From NCBI RefSeq assembly GCF_002917105.1, contig NZ_PQFZ01000027.1, positions 1-64,000 of the forward strand: a DNA stretch of 64,000 nt. The letters are read 5' to 3'. The position numbers and the translations under genes were made by a program. Below the pieces are notes generated by a model. The model searched no databases and had not been told where the DNA came from. It saw only the letters and a list, made by a program, of their open reading frames with translations. Of the stretch, positions 1 to 8,060 are shown piece by piece (position 1 is the stretch's first letter; each line of letters starts with the position of its first letter). The DNA comes from Allobosea psychrotolerans. GTDB lineage: Bacteria > Pseudomonadota > Alphaproteobacteria > Rhizobiales > Beijerinckiaceae.

Positions 1-69
1 TTCTACAAACAGCCCATCGGCCTCATCGACCACCGAGGCCAGAAACTGTCACCCATCTACCCAGGCTAA
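1..69 (+). CDS. C-terminal fragment of an unrecognised protein
   Basis: A reading frame is open from the window edge for 22 codons and stops with TAA at 67-69; its tail ends in Ser-Pro-Ile-Tyr-Pro-Gly. Too little is present to name a family. It could be the end of a real gene upstream or a chance open frame. The following 56 bases up to the redoxin stop show nothing recognisable. Confidence 0.2.
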   Translation, partial: FYKQPIGLIDHRGQKLSPIYPG

Positions 70-125
70 TTTGTAACCAACCTATCCGCTGGACATTCCG
101 AGAGAGGCTCTGCGTCGAGATTCCC

Positions 126-767
126 TCAGCTCAGCGGCGCGTATTTCACCGCGCAGCCATAGGATTTGGTGGCCGCCTCGCTGATCGGCTTGCCGGCCTT
201 CAGCTCGGCCACGGCCTGCCGGACATAGCTCTTGGCGCCGTTGAGGCTTGCCGGGTTCGATGAGGGCTTGTCGTCGATCGCGCCCATATAGGCGAGCGTG
301 CCCTTGGGATCGACAATGTACATATGCGGCGTCGTCGTCGCTCCATAGGCGCGCGCCACCTTGCTGTTGGGGTCGAGCAGCACCGCGGCCGGCGCAGCAT
401 CGCGCTTCGTGGTCAGTTCCTTGGCCGCAGCGCCATCAACATAACCCTGCTCGCCGACTGGCGAGGACACGACCGAGAGCCAGACGATGCCCTCCCTGAC
501 CATATCCTTCTGCAGCGTCTGCATGGTGGCGCTGTTGTAGTGCTTCCGGACATAGGGGCAGTCGTGATTGGTCCATTCCAGGATCACGGTCTTGCCGGCG
601 AATTCCGAGAGATTGCGCGTCTTGCCGTCGGCATCGACGGCCTGGAAGGCAGGCGCAGGCTGACCGATCTTCGCGCCCCCCTGCGCCAGGACGGAGCCTG
701 CACTCAGCGAGAGGCCGGCGAGCGCGAGGCCGGCGATGAAACTCTGTCGGGACAGGCTGGCTTTCAT
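126..767 (-). CDS. secreted thioredoxin-like redoxin (AhpC/TSA type)
   Basis: A 213-residue exported redoxin. Residues 1-29 form a signal peptide ending in Val-Leu-Ala-Gln. The mature part follows the thioredoxin fold of the AhpC/TSA-Redoxin group, with the motif Thr-Asn-His-Asp-Cys-Pro-Tyr-Val around Cys70 and the cis-proline region Thr-Thr-Pro-His near 145-148. There is a Cys-Pro-Tyr-Val rather than a CxxC pair; the only other visible cysteine is Cys205 near the C-terminus. It therefore probably works as a one-cysteine or atypical two-cysteine peroxidase or thiol carrier in the periplasm. It starts 30 bp after the stop of the DsbD/ScsB-like gene and is very likely co-transcribed with it, so electrons may pass from that membrane reductase to this protein. 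Family is clear; exact substrate is not. Confidence 0.85.
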   Translation of the reverse strand: MKASLSRQSFIAGLALAGLSLSAGSVLAQGGAKIGQPAPAFQAVDADGKTRNLSEFAGKTVILEWTNHDCPYVRKHYNSATMQTLQKDMVREGIVWLSVVSSPVGEQGYVDGAAAKELTTKRDAAPAAVLLDPNSKVARAYGATTTPHMYIVDPKGTLAYMGAIDDKPSSNPASLNGAKSYVRQAVAELKAGKPISEAATKSYGCAVKYAPLS

Positions 768-797
768 CGGGTGTCTCCGTCTTCAGGGGGGAAACTC

Positions 798-2978
798 TCA
801 GCGGGAGGCAGTCTTCATCTCCTTGCCGGCGGCACGGCGGGCGGCGGTCACCACCATGTCGGGCGTCAGCAATTGCGGCAGGATCTCGGGCTGCGCATCC
901 TTCTTGCCGGGATAGAACAGATAGAGCGGCACGCCGGCGCGGCCCTGCTCGGCCAAGGCCTGGGCGATCGCAGAATTGCGGTTGGTCCAGTCGGCCTTGA
1001 GGGAGGCGACCTTCAATTCGGCGAAGGCGTCCTTGACCTCCTGCCGCGAGAGCGCGACGCGCTCATTCGCCAGGCAGGTGATGCACCAGGCTGCGGTGAA
1101 ATTGACGAAGACCGGCTTGCCTTCGGCTTGCAGCGCAGCGACGCGCTCGGGCGTCCAGGCCTGGATGCCGCCAGCACGCGCCTCGCTGGTGGCGCTGGGC
1201 ACGGCGCTCTGCAGCACGAACCAGCCGGCGCCAAGCGCGACCAGCGCGGCAAGACCCGTGGCGGCCAGGCGCACGCCGCCCGCGCCGCGCGTGACGCCGA
1301 CGAGCCAGACGATGAAGCCCGCAGCCAGCACCGCGACCAGCGCGGCCAGGACGCCGCCGGGACCGGCCTGCACCGAGGCGACCCAGACCAGCCAGATCGC
1401 GGTCGCGAACATCGGGAAGGCGAAAGCCTGCTTCAGGATCACCATCCAGCGGCCGGGCCTGGGCAGCAGACGCAGCAGGCCGGGCGCGAAGGAGAGCGCC
1501 AGGACGGGCAGAGCGAAGCCGAGCGCCAATGCCAGGAAGACAGCGAGGCCCATGGCAGGCGGCTGCGTCACCGCATAGCCCACAGCCGCGCCCATGAAGG
1601 GGGCGGTGCAGGGCGTCGCGACCACGACGGCGAGCGCGCCGGTCATGAAAGCGCCCAGGCGCCCGCCTCGGCCGGCGAGGTCCTGGCCTATGCCTCCAGC
1701 TGAAGTTCCGACCTCGAAGGCGCCCAGCAGGTTGAAGCCGATCAGCGTCATGATGACGGCAAGCGCGATGACCAGGGGCGGCGACTGCAATTGGAACCCC
1801 CAGCCGATGCCGGAGCCCAGCGCCGCGAAGCCGATGACGATGCCGGCCAGGATCATGAAAGTCACGACCACGCCGCTGAGGAACAGCACGCCCTGCTCGC
1901 GGACCTCGTCGCGATGCGCCCGCGCCAGTTGCGCGAAGCCGAGCGCCTTGATGAACAGCACAGGCAGCACGCAGGGCATCAGGTTGAGGATCAAACCGCC
2001 TGCGAAGGCGAAGGCGAGCGCCGCCCACAGCGTCAGGTCGGCGCCCTCGACCGGCACCGGCAGCCGCACCACGGCCGGGCGCGGCGCAGCGCTTGCCCCC
2101 GTCGCGGCGGTCAGCAAGGCGGGCTCGACCTCGACTGTGACCGCCAGTGCGCGCGGCAGGCCGCCCTCCCTGAAGGTGACGACGCCGGAGAGCTCCGCGC
2201 TCTCGAGCTTGAACGCGCTGGAGCGGGCAAGCTGCAAGGTCGTGCCATTGGCAGCGGGCGTGGCGGACTGGGGCGCGGCATGCTCGATCAGCGTGTCGGA
2301 GAGCGGGAAGAAGCGGATATCGCGCGCCTCCGCGCCCAGGCCGGGCAGCGAGAGCGCGAGCCTGTCGCCATTGCTCGTCAGCTTCGCCTTGAAGCCGGCC
2401 GGCTGCGGCAAGGCGGCCAGCGTCGCATCGATGCGCGACTGGGCATTCTCATCGACGATCGCCGTGGCCTCGACCGGCAGGTCGAGCGTGAAGGCGCCCT
2501 CCTCGGGAATGCAGATCTTCTCGCAGACGAGCCAGGTCGCATTGGCCTTCAGCGTCACCCGCTCGCCGGGCCTGGCGCTCTCGGGCACGGCGATCTCGAC
2601 CGGCAGCAGCAGCGTGCCCTCGAAACCGAAATTGACCAGCGGCTCGACCGGGAGCGCCTTGGGCGCGGGCCAGCGGATCTCGCCCGCCGTCATGCCGGCG
2701 GGCAGCGTCCAGTCGATGCGCGTCGCCTCACCGGAATCGCCGGGGTTCTGCCAATAGGTATGCCAGCCCCTGGCGATCTTCTGGACGAGGGCGACCTGGA
2801 AGCGTTCGCCCGGCTGGACGGCATCGCGGCTCGACAGCAGCGTCGCCGTGACGCGCGGCGAGCTGACGGCAGCCGATTCCGCCGCGATGGCGATGGCCGG
2901 CGCGATCAGCGCGAACGCCAGCACGGCGTTACGCAAGAGGCCTTGTCGAAAGCTCTGAGCCATGGGCCAGGTCGTCAT
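798..2978 (-). CDS. ScsB/DsbD-family membrane thiol:disulfide reductase
   Basis: About 726 residues in the three-part DsbD architecture. After a signal peptide (about 1-33) comes a periplasmic Ig-like domain with the paired cysteines of Val-Cys-Glu-Lys-Ile-Cys-Ile-Pro-Glu (Cys152, Cys156), the form typical of ScsB-like proteins. The middle is a multi-helix CcdA-like membrane domain with one conserved cysteine in Leu-Met-Pro-Cys-Val-Leu-Pro and a second in Ala-Thr-Pro-Cys-Thr-Ala-Pro. A C-terminal thioredoxin domain carries Trp-Cys-Ile-Thr-Cys at 631-635. It moves electrons from cytoplasmic thioredoxin to periplasmic partners. The frame is open further upstream to 3992, across the divergent SDR gene. 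I chose the ATG at 2978 because GGAGGGG lies just upstream and a signal peptide follows; ATG 2963 is an alternative. It is followed at 30 bp by the redoxin. Confidence 0.9.
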   Translation of the reverse strand: MTTWPMAQSFRQGLLRNAVLAFALIAPAIAIAAESAAVSSPRVTATLLSSRDAVQPGERFQVALVQKIARGWHTYWQNPGDSGEATRIDWTLPAGMTAGEIRWPAPKALPVEPLVNFGFEGTLLLPVEIAVPESARPGERVTLKANATWLVCEKICIPEEGAFTLDLPVEATAIVDENAQSRIDATLAALPQPAGFKAKLTSNGDRLALSLPGLGAEARDIRFFPLSDTLIEHAAPQSATPAANGTTLQLARSSAFKLESAELSGVVTFREGGLPRALAVTVEVEPALLTAATGASAAPRPAVVRLPVPVEGADLTLWAALAFAFAGGLILNLMPCVLPVLFIKALGFAQLARAHRDEVREQGVLFLSGVVVTFMILAGIVIGFAALGSGIGWGFQLQSPPLVIALAVIMTLIGFNLLGAFEVGTSAGGIGQDLAGRGGRLGAFMTGALAVVVATPCTAPFMGAAVGYAVTQPPAMGLAVFLALALGFALPVLALSFAPGLLRLLPRPGRWMVILKQAFAFPMFATAIWLVWVASVQAGPGGVLAALVAVLAAGFIVWLVGVTRGAGGVRLAATGLAALVALGAGWFVLQSAVPSATSEARAGGIQAWTPERVAALQAEGKPVFVNFTAAWCITCLANERVALSRQEVKDAFAELKVASLKADWTNRNSAIAQALAEQGRAGVPLYLFYPGKKDAQPEILPQLLTPDMVVTAARRAAGKEMKTASR

Positions 2979-3155
2979 CCCGTTCAATTCCCCTCCAGAT
3001 GCCCGACTTTGCCACACAGAGCCAATGACAAGCCGGTGATGCCGGGACGAGGCGTCATTGTCGGGTAAGGACGGAAACAGCGCACCGCGCCATGATGTCG
3101 CCGCGTGTGCTGCTTTAGCTGCGCGCCCGACATTCCGGAACCTTGAAAGCTGACC

Positions 3156-4007
3156 ATGGCCACATTGCCTGCCGCCATCGCCCCCTCGCATGTCGCCGTG
3201 GTCACGGGGGCGGCCTCGGGCATCGGCTTCGCCGCAGCCCGCGCCTTCGCGGGGCTGGGCATGAAGGTCGCCATCGCCGACCACGACGCGGAAGGGCTCA
3301 AGGCCGCCGGGCAGGTGCTGGCGACGCTCGTCGGCGCGGAGAACGTGCTCGCCGTGCCCACCGATGTGGCGCGGCGCGAAGCGGTGCAAGCCCTGCACGA
3401 GCAGGTGACGGCCCGCTTCGGCGCCGTCCATGTGCTGATGAACAATGCCGGCATCCAGCCGGGCAGCGCGATGTTTGGGCCGATCGAAACCTGGGAGCGG
3501 ATTCTCGCCGTCAATCTCGGCGGCATCATCAACGGCACGCAGATCTTCGCGCCCGACATGATCGCCGGCGGCACCCCCGGCCTGATCATCAACACCGGCT
3601 CGAAGCAGGGCATCACCACTCCACCCGGCGACCCCGCCTACAACGTCTCGAAAGCCGGCGTGAAGGCCTTCACCGAAGCCTTGCAGCATGAATTGCGCGG
3701 GACGGCAGGCTGCAAGGTCAGCGCCCATCTCCTGATCCCCGGCTTTGTCTACACGCCGCTCACAGCCAAGGGACGCCCCGAGCAACCGGCCGGAGCCTGG
3801 ACGCCGGAGCAGACGGTCGACTTCATGCTGGAGCGACTGGGCGCAGGCGACTTCTACATCCTTTGCCCCGACAACGAGACACCGCGCGCGCTGGACGAGA
3901 AGCGCATGGCCTGGGCGATCGGCGACATCATCGAGAACCGCCCGCCGCTCTCGCGCTGGCACCCCGGCTTCGCCGAGGCGTTCAAGGCGCATGTCGAGGG
4001 AGAGTGA
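3156..4007 (+). CDS. short-chain dehydrogenase/reductase (SDR)
   Basis: A 283-residue classical SDR. The NAD(P)-binding motif Thr-Gly-Ala-Ala-Ser-Gly-Ile-Gly is at 17-24, Asn-Asn-Ala-Gly at 96-99, and the active-site Tyr162-x3-Lys166 lies in Tyr-Asn-Val-Ser-Lys with the catalytic serine around 149. The substrate cannot be read from sequence. The C-terminal part (Phe-Tyr-Ile-Leu-Cys-Pro-Asp-Asn-Glu) is typical of SDRs of unassigned function. It is transcribed divergently from the ScsB-like gene and convergently with the ABC ATPase that ends 4 bp further on, so it stands alone. The Shine-Dalgarno sequence is weak. Confidence 0.85.
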   Translation: MATLPAAIAPSHVAVVTGAASGIGFAAARAFAGLGMKVAIADHDAEGLKAAGQVLATLVGAENVLAVPTDVARREAVQALHEQVTARFGAVHVLMNNAGIQPGSAMFGPIETWERILAVNLGGIINGTQIFAPDMIAGGTPGLIINTGSKQGITTPPGDPAYNVSKAGVKAFTEALQHELRGTAGCKVSAHLLIPGFVYTPLTAKGRPEQPAGAWTPEQTVDFMLERLGAGDFYILCPDNETPRALDEKRMAWAIGDIIENRPPLSRWHPGFAEAFKAHVEGE

Positions 4008-4011
4008 GACC

Positions 4012-4788
4012 TCAGATCGCCGCGCCGTCCGTCACCGTATCGGCGCCCAGACCCAGTCGCACCGCGCGCACGATCTCGGCTTCGGCCGCCTCGCCGCGCT
4101 TGCGGGGCCGGGGCGCATCGATCCTGTGCTCGGCGATGATCTGGCCGGGCGCGCCGGAGAGGATGACGACGCGGTCGGCGAGATAGGCCGCCTCATCGAT
4201 GTCGTGCGTGACGAAGAGCACGGTCTTGCCGGTGCGCTGCCAGACGCGGATCAGCTCGTCCTGCAGGCTTTCGCGGGTCAAGGCGTCGAGCGCCGAGAAC
4301 GGCTCATCCATCAGCAGGATCTCGGGCTCGACGGCGAGCGCGCGCGCCAGCGAGACGCGCTGGCGCTGGCCGCCGGAGAGCTGGTGCGGCCAGCGCTTCG
4401 CCAACGAACTCAGGCCCACGAGATCGAGCATCTCCTGCGCCTTCGCCTGACGCTCGTGACGCGAGACCTGCCCCTCCAACCCGAAGCCGACATTCGAGGC
4501 GACCTTGCGCCAGGGCAGCAGGCGCGAATCCTGGAAGACGAGCGCGACCGGCCGGCGGGCGCTATCTGCAGCATTGATCACGACCTCGCCGCCGCTGGGC
4601 TTGGCGAGGCCTGCGATGACGCGCAGCAGCGTCGACTTGCCGACGCCGGACGGGCCGACGATCGCCAGGAACTCGCCACGCGCGACCGAGAGATCGAGCT
4701 TGTGCAGCACCTCCGTCGCCTCGCCGTTGCGGGTGAAGGTCAGCGAGAGCGCCTTGATGTCGATCACGCTTTCCATCGCAGCACCCAT
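4012..4788 (-). CDS. ABC importer ATPase, SsuB/TauB/NrtD type
   Basis: A 258-residue ATP-binding subunit. Walker A Gly-Pro-Ser-Gly-Val-Gly-Lys-Ser-Thr is at 45-53, the Q-loop Val-Phe-Gln-Asp near 84-87, the signature Leu-Ser-Gly-Gly-Gln at 137-141, and Walker B Ile-Leu-Leu-Met-Asp-Glu-Pro at 157-163 with the switch histidine in Val-Thr-His-Asp. This class energises uptake of nitrate, sulfonates, taurine or related small anions, consistent with the adjacent permease and NMT1/SsuA-like binding protein. The start at 4788 overlaps the permease end by 25 bp; an in-frame ATG at 4776 is equally possible, and neither has a strong ribosome-binding site. Last gene of a three-gene operon. Confidence 0.88.
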   Translation of the reverse strand: MGAAMESVIDIKALSLTFTRNGEATEVLHKLDLSVARGEFLAIVGPSGVGKSTLLRVIAGLAKPSGGEVVINAADSARRPVALVFQDSRLLPWRKVASNVGFGLEGQVSRHERQAKAQEMLDLVGLSSLAKRWPHQLSGGQRQRVSLARALAVEPEILLMDEPFSALDALTRESLQDELIRVWQRTGKTVLFVTHDIDEAAYLADRVVILSGAPGQIIAEHRIDAPRPRKRGEAAEAEIVRAVRLGLGADTVTDGAAI

Positions 4789-5525
4789 GTCTGGAAGGCG
4801 ACGAAGAGGGTGTCGAGGAAGCCGTAGAGCCCCGCCATGGTCAGCATGTAGATCACCACGATATCGGTCGCGAGCAGGCTGGAGGCCTGCATCATGCGCT
4901 GGCCGACGCCGGCGACGCCAAAAATCTCGGCCGCGACGACCGCCATCCAGGCCTGGCCCAGCGCCGTGCGCACGCCGATCAGGATGCCGGGCATGGCCGC
5001 CGGCAGCAGGATCTTGCTCAGGCGCTGCCAGCTCGTGCGGAAGCCGAAGGCGTCGGCGACCTCGATCAGATCGCGATCGACGCCGCGGATCGCGCCCTGG
5101 GCGGCGAAGAAGACGATCCAGAACACGCCGATCGCGATGATGAACACCGCGGCCGACGGGTTCACGCCAAACCAGATGATGGCAAAGGGCACCCAGGCGA
5201 GACCGGGAATCGGCCTGAGCAGGCGCACCACCCAGGCCGTGGCTTCTTCAGCGATGCGCGACATGCCGACGAGCACGCCAAGCGCCGCGCCGAGCACCGA
5301 GCCGGTGATCAGGCCGGTGAAGTAGTGGCCGAGCGAACCGAGGATCGCGGCAAGCCAGGCGCCCGAGGTGACCTCACGCCAAAACGCCTTCGGCAAGGCG
5401 CTCGGGCCCGGCAGGAAGGCCGGGTTCACGAGGCCGAAGAAAGGGATCGCCTCCCACAGCAGCAGGAAGGCGACGAGGCCCACAAAGGCTAGGGCCGGAG
5501 CCCGAAGGGATTGCAAGAGTGTCAA
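4764..5525 (-). CDS. ABC importer permease, SsuC/TauC type
   Basis: A 253-residue inner-membrane permease with about six hydrophobic helices and the EAA-loop region Glu-Val-Ala-Asp-Ala-Phe-Gly-Phe near the middle, typical of the nitrate/sulfonate/bicarbonate permease family. It forms the channel for the binding protein and ATPase on either side. The start is a TTG at 5523-5525 that overlaps the TGA stop of the binding-protein gene (TTGA), so the two are probably translationally coupled. No ATG is suitably placed near this point. Confidence 0.88.
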   Translation of the reverse strand: MTLLQSLRAPALAFVGLVAFLLLWEAIPFFGLVNPAFLPGPSALPKAFWREVTSGAWLAAILGSLGHYFTGLITGSVLGAALGVLVGMSRIAEEATAWVVRLLRPIPGLAWVPFAIIWFGVNPSAAVFIIAIGVFWIVFFAAQGAIRGVDRDLIEVADAFGFRTSWQRLSKILLPAAMPGILIGVRTALGQAWMAVVAAEIFGVAGVGQRMMQASSLLATDIVVIYMLTMAGLYGFLDTLFVAFQTWVLRWKA

Positions 5526-6547
5526 CCGCCCGCCTTGATCGCGCGCTCGTAATATTGCGTCTCGAACAGGCCGTCGAACGGCAATTCCTTGTCGAGCGAA
5601 CCGAGCTTGACCTGATAGGCCTGCATGACGCGGGACGGCTCGATGATCTTGCGCGGATCGATCTCGAAGGTGCTCGCCGGCGAGGTCAGCGCCTTGCGGA
5701 TCAATTCGGGATCAACGATGCCCTTTCCGAGCGCGGTCCCGACATGAGGCGCGGCCTTGTCGGGGTTCTTGGCGATGAGATCGGCCGCGCGCACGAGGCT
5801 GTTGACCAGCTTCTGCACGACCTCCGGGTTTTTCGTGACGAAGGCGCCCGACCCCGCCACCACCGTGCCGGGCTGGCCGGGGAAGAGCTCCTGCCCGCCC
5901 GCGATCAGCTTGATGCCGGGGTTGCGGGTCTGGATGATGGTCAGCGCCGGCTCACGCACGATCGCACCCTCGACGGCCGCCGCCAGCACCGCCTGCTGGG
6001 TCGCGTCGATGCCCATCGGCACGATCTCGACATCGGCCTTGTCGGCCTTGGCGACCTCCCAGAGCCAGTATTGCAGCGTGGTGTTGGGCACGGAGCCCGC
6101 CGGCTGGGTGGCGAGCCGCGCCGGTTTGCCGGTCGCGGCCTTGTAGGCCTTGAAGGCGGCCGAGGCCGTGGTACCCGGCGTGAAGAATTTGGTCAGGGAC
6201 GGCGCGGCGACGAAGACGTTCTCTGCGACTGCGGTCGCAGCCACGACGCGGACATCGACGCCGCGCGAGCGCGCCACCGCCAGTGGCGCGATGCCGGCGA
6301 CGTAGAAATCGATCGTGCCGGAGGCGAAGGCCTGGATCATGTTCGGGCCGGATTCGAACACCGTGAAGCTCGCAGCGAGACCGGCTTCCTTGAGCCAACC
6401 CTCGCCATTGGCGACGAAGATCGGAGCCGTGCCGATGACCGGGATATAGCCGATGCGCGCGGTGACAGCGCCCTGGGCGCGCGCGCCGGATAGCGGCGAC
6501 GCAGCGAGAAGCGCCGAGCCGGCGAGCAGGAACTGGCGGCGATCCAT
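5522..6547 (-). CDS. ABC importer binding protein, SsuA/NMT1-like
   Basis: A 341-residue periplasmic binding protein. The N-terminus Met-Asp-Arg-Arg-Gln-Phe-Leu-Leu followed by a hydrophobic stretch and Ala-Arg-Ala-Gln looks like a twin-arginine signal, so export may be by Tat. The body has the SsuA/TauA/NMT1 pattern, for example Ile-Gly-Tyr-Ile-Pro-Val near residue 32 and Gly-Thr-Ile-Asp-Phe-Tyr-Val-Ala-Gly near 80. The ligand is probably a sulfonate, taurine or similar compound, but sequence alone does not settle this. First gene of the importer operon, divergent from the Lrp/AsnC regulator. Confidence 0.85.
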   Translation of the reverse strand: MDRRQFLLAGSALLAASPLSGARAQGAVTARIGYIPVIGTAPIFVANGEGWLKEAGLAASFTVFESGPNMIQAFASGTIDFYVAGIAPLAVARSRGVDVRVVAATAVAENVFVAAPSLTKFFTPGTTASAAFKAYKAATGKPARLATQPAGSVPNTTLQYWLWEVAKADKADVEIVPMGIDATQQAVLAAAVEGAIVREPALTIIQTRNPGIKLIAGGQELFPGQPGTVVAGSGAFVTKNPEVVQKLVNSLVRAADLIAKNPDKAAPHVGTALGKGIVDPELIRKALTSPASTFEIDPRKIIEPSRVMQAYQVKLGSLDKELPFDGLFETQYYERAIKAGG

Positions 6548-6708
6548 CGATCAAATCCTTCGTGAAGACGGTGCGGAAGGCGCACCCATTGACAGATGGA
6601 GAAAAGGATTTTCTATCTGAAAACAAGATGAAAGCCTTAAAAAGATAATCATTCTCCTTTTGCGGCATTCAACAGAGATAATCTTCTGATCACGGACGGA
6701 ATACGAGA
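6548..6708. promoter_or_regulatory. AT-rich divergent promoter region
   Basis: The 161 bp between the importer operon and the Lrp/AsnC gene are clearly more AT-rich than the surroundings, especially 6600-6685, with runs such as AAAAGGATTTTC and TTAAAAAGATAATC. This is where promoters for both operons and Lrp-type binding sites should lie. I could not assign exact -35/-10 boxes. Regulation of the importer by the divergent gene is inferred from layout only. Confidence 0.45.
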
Positions 6709-7176
6709 ATGGATGCGATAGACCGGAAAATCCTCACCGTCCTGCAGGGCGACGCCAATATCTCGATCGCCGAACTCGCCGACCGCGTCGGGCTGTCGCA
6801 GACGCCGTGCTGGAAGCGAATCCAGCGGCTGGAGCAGTCCGGCGTCATCGTGAAACGCGTCGCGCTGGTCGCGCCGGAGAAGATCGGACTCGGCCTCACC
6901 GTCTTCGTCCAGATCGAGACCGCCGACCATTCCGGGCCGTGGCTGGAGAAGTTCGCGCAGATGGTCGCGTCAATGCCGGAGGTGATGGAGTTCTACCGCA
7001 TGGCCGGCGATGTCGACTACATGCTGCGCGTCGTCGTCGCCGACATGGCGGCCTATGACGGCTTCTACAAGAAGCTGATCGAGACGATCCCGCTCAAGAA
7101 CGTGACCTCGCGCTTCGCGATGGAGCGGATCAAGTCGACCACGGCCTATCGCGTGCCGGACCTGCCTAAGGCTTGA
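6709..7176 (+). CDS. Lrp/AsnC-family transcriptional regulator
   Basis: A 155-residue regulator. The N-terminal helix-turn-helix includes Ile-Ala-Glu-Leu-Ala-Asp-Arg-Val-Gly-Leu-Ser at about 20-30 and Cys-Trp-Lys-Arg-Ile-Gln-Arg-Leu. The C-terminal RAM ligand domain follows, with Val-Met-Glu-Phe-Tyr-Arg-Met-Ala-Gly-Asp-Val-Asp-Tyr. Such proteins form dimers or octamers that sense amino acids. The divergent placement next to the three-gene importer suggests it controls that operon and itself. Confidence 0.9.
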   Translation: MDAIDRKILTVLQGDANISIAELADRVGLSQTPCWKRIQRLEQSGVIVKRVALVAPEKIGLGLTVFVQIETADHSGPWLEKFAQMVASMPEVMEFYRMAGDVDYMLRVVVADMAAYDGFYKKLIETIPLKNVTSRFAMERIKSTTAYRVPDLPKA

Positions 7177-7195
7177 GACCGCGCGGCGGCGTCAT

Positions 7196-7214
7196 GCTCG
7201 GGCTTGTCCCGAGC
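7196..7214. repeat. short GC hairpin of the 'gctcggg' family
   Basis: A perfect 7-bp stem (GCTCGGG at 7196-7202 and CCCGAGC at 7208-7214) lies between the Lrp stop and the convergent SDR stop. Similar hairpins with one or two base changes occur at many operon ends in this window (24549, 27831, 27903, 38031, 38068, 53629, 53689, 58014). It may act as a transcript end or mRNA stabiliser. No T-run follows. Confidence 0.55.
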
Positions 7215-7304
7215 CTCTCTCGCGCGCGTCGAGCTACTACGCCTCGTCCTGCATGAGATTGCCCAGGAATGCCGGCCGAAGAGGCCCCGGCGTGCCGGAC
7301 GCCC

Positions 7305-8060
7305 CTACGACCGCCCGCCATCCACGGACAGCACCTGGCCGGTGATCCAGCCGGCCTGTTCGCTCAGGAAGAACAGCGTCGCCGCCGCGATGTCGGCCGG
7401 CGTGCCGAGGCGGCGGGTATGGATGCCCTCGACCAGGCGCTTCTGCCCCTCCGGGCCATAGCTCTCCCATTGCCGCTCGGTCGCGGGATTGGAGCGCACG
7501 AAGCCCGGCGCGACGGAGTTCACCGTGACGCCATGGGGGCCGAGCTCCCAGGCGAGCTGCTTGGTCAAACCAACCAGCGCGTGCTTGGCGCTGGCATAGG
7601 CCTGGATGCCGGTGAGGCTCGGCCGCAGGCCCGCTCCCGACGAGATCGTGACGATGCGGCCATAGCCGGATTGCCGCATCACCGGGGCGGCTGCCTGGGC
7701 GAGAAAGAAGGCAGCGTCGACATTGGCGGCGAAGATCACGCGCCAATCCGCCTCGGAAATCGCCTCGATCGGCCGGCCGACCTGCCCGCGCACGCCGCCG
7801 GCAGCATGGACCATGAGATCGAGCTTGCCGCTTTTCGCGACGATCTCGGTGATGAGCGCGCTCGCAGCCTCGGGTGTACCGAGATCGACCGCATGCGCCG
7901 TCGCGCCGATCGCCTTGGCCGTCTCGGCCACGCCGGCGGCGTCGATATCGGCAAGGTGTACGGTCGCGCCGGACTCGGCCAGCGCCGTGGCGATGGCCCG
8001 GCCGATGCCCTGAGCTGCGCCAGTGACGAGGGCTACGCGATTGTCGAAGCGGATTTGCAT
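7305..8060 (-). CDS. short-chain dehydrogenase/reductase (SDR)
   Basis: A 251-residue classical SDR, FabG-like in length. It has Thr-Gly-Ala-Ala-Gln-Gly-Ile-Gly at about 14-21, the active-site Tyr-Ala-Ser-Ala-Lys near 154-158 and an ending Ser-Val-Asp-Gly-Gly-Arg-Ser typical of the family. The expected Asn-Asn-Ala-Gly motif is replaced by His-Ala-Ala-Gly. Its start overlaps the end of the upstream ketopantoate-reductase-like gene by 28 bp, so the two are one transcription unit and probably act on the same metabolite, which I cannot name. Confidence 0.87.
   Translation of the reverse strand: MQIRFDNRVALVTGAAQGIGRAIATALAESGATVHLADIDAAGVAETAKAIGATAHAVDLGTPEAASALITEIVAKSGKLDLMVHAAGGVRGQVGRPIEAISEADWRVIFAANVDAAFFLAQAAAPVMRQSGYGRIVTISSGAGLRPSLTGIQAYASAKHALVGLTKQLAWELGPHGVTVNSVAPGFVRSNPATERQWESYGPEGQKRLVEGIHTRRLGTPADIAAATLFFLSEQAGWITGQVLSVDGGRS

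Noticed and set aside
1..125. End of an insertion sequence at the left edge
   Set aside because: No inverted repeat, target duplication or transposase motif is visible in the 125 bases available.
2979..3992. Upstream extension of the ScsB-like gene over the divergent SDR
   Set aside because: A good ribosome-binding site and signal peptide mark the start at 2978; the extension is antisense to the SDR.
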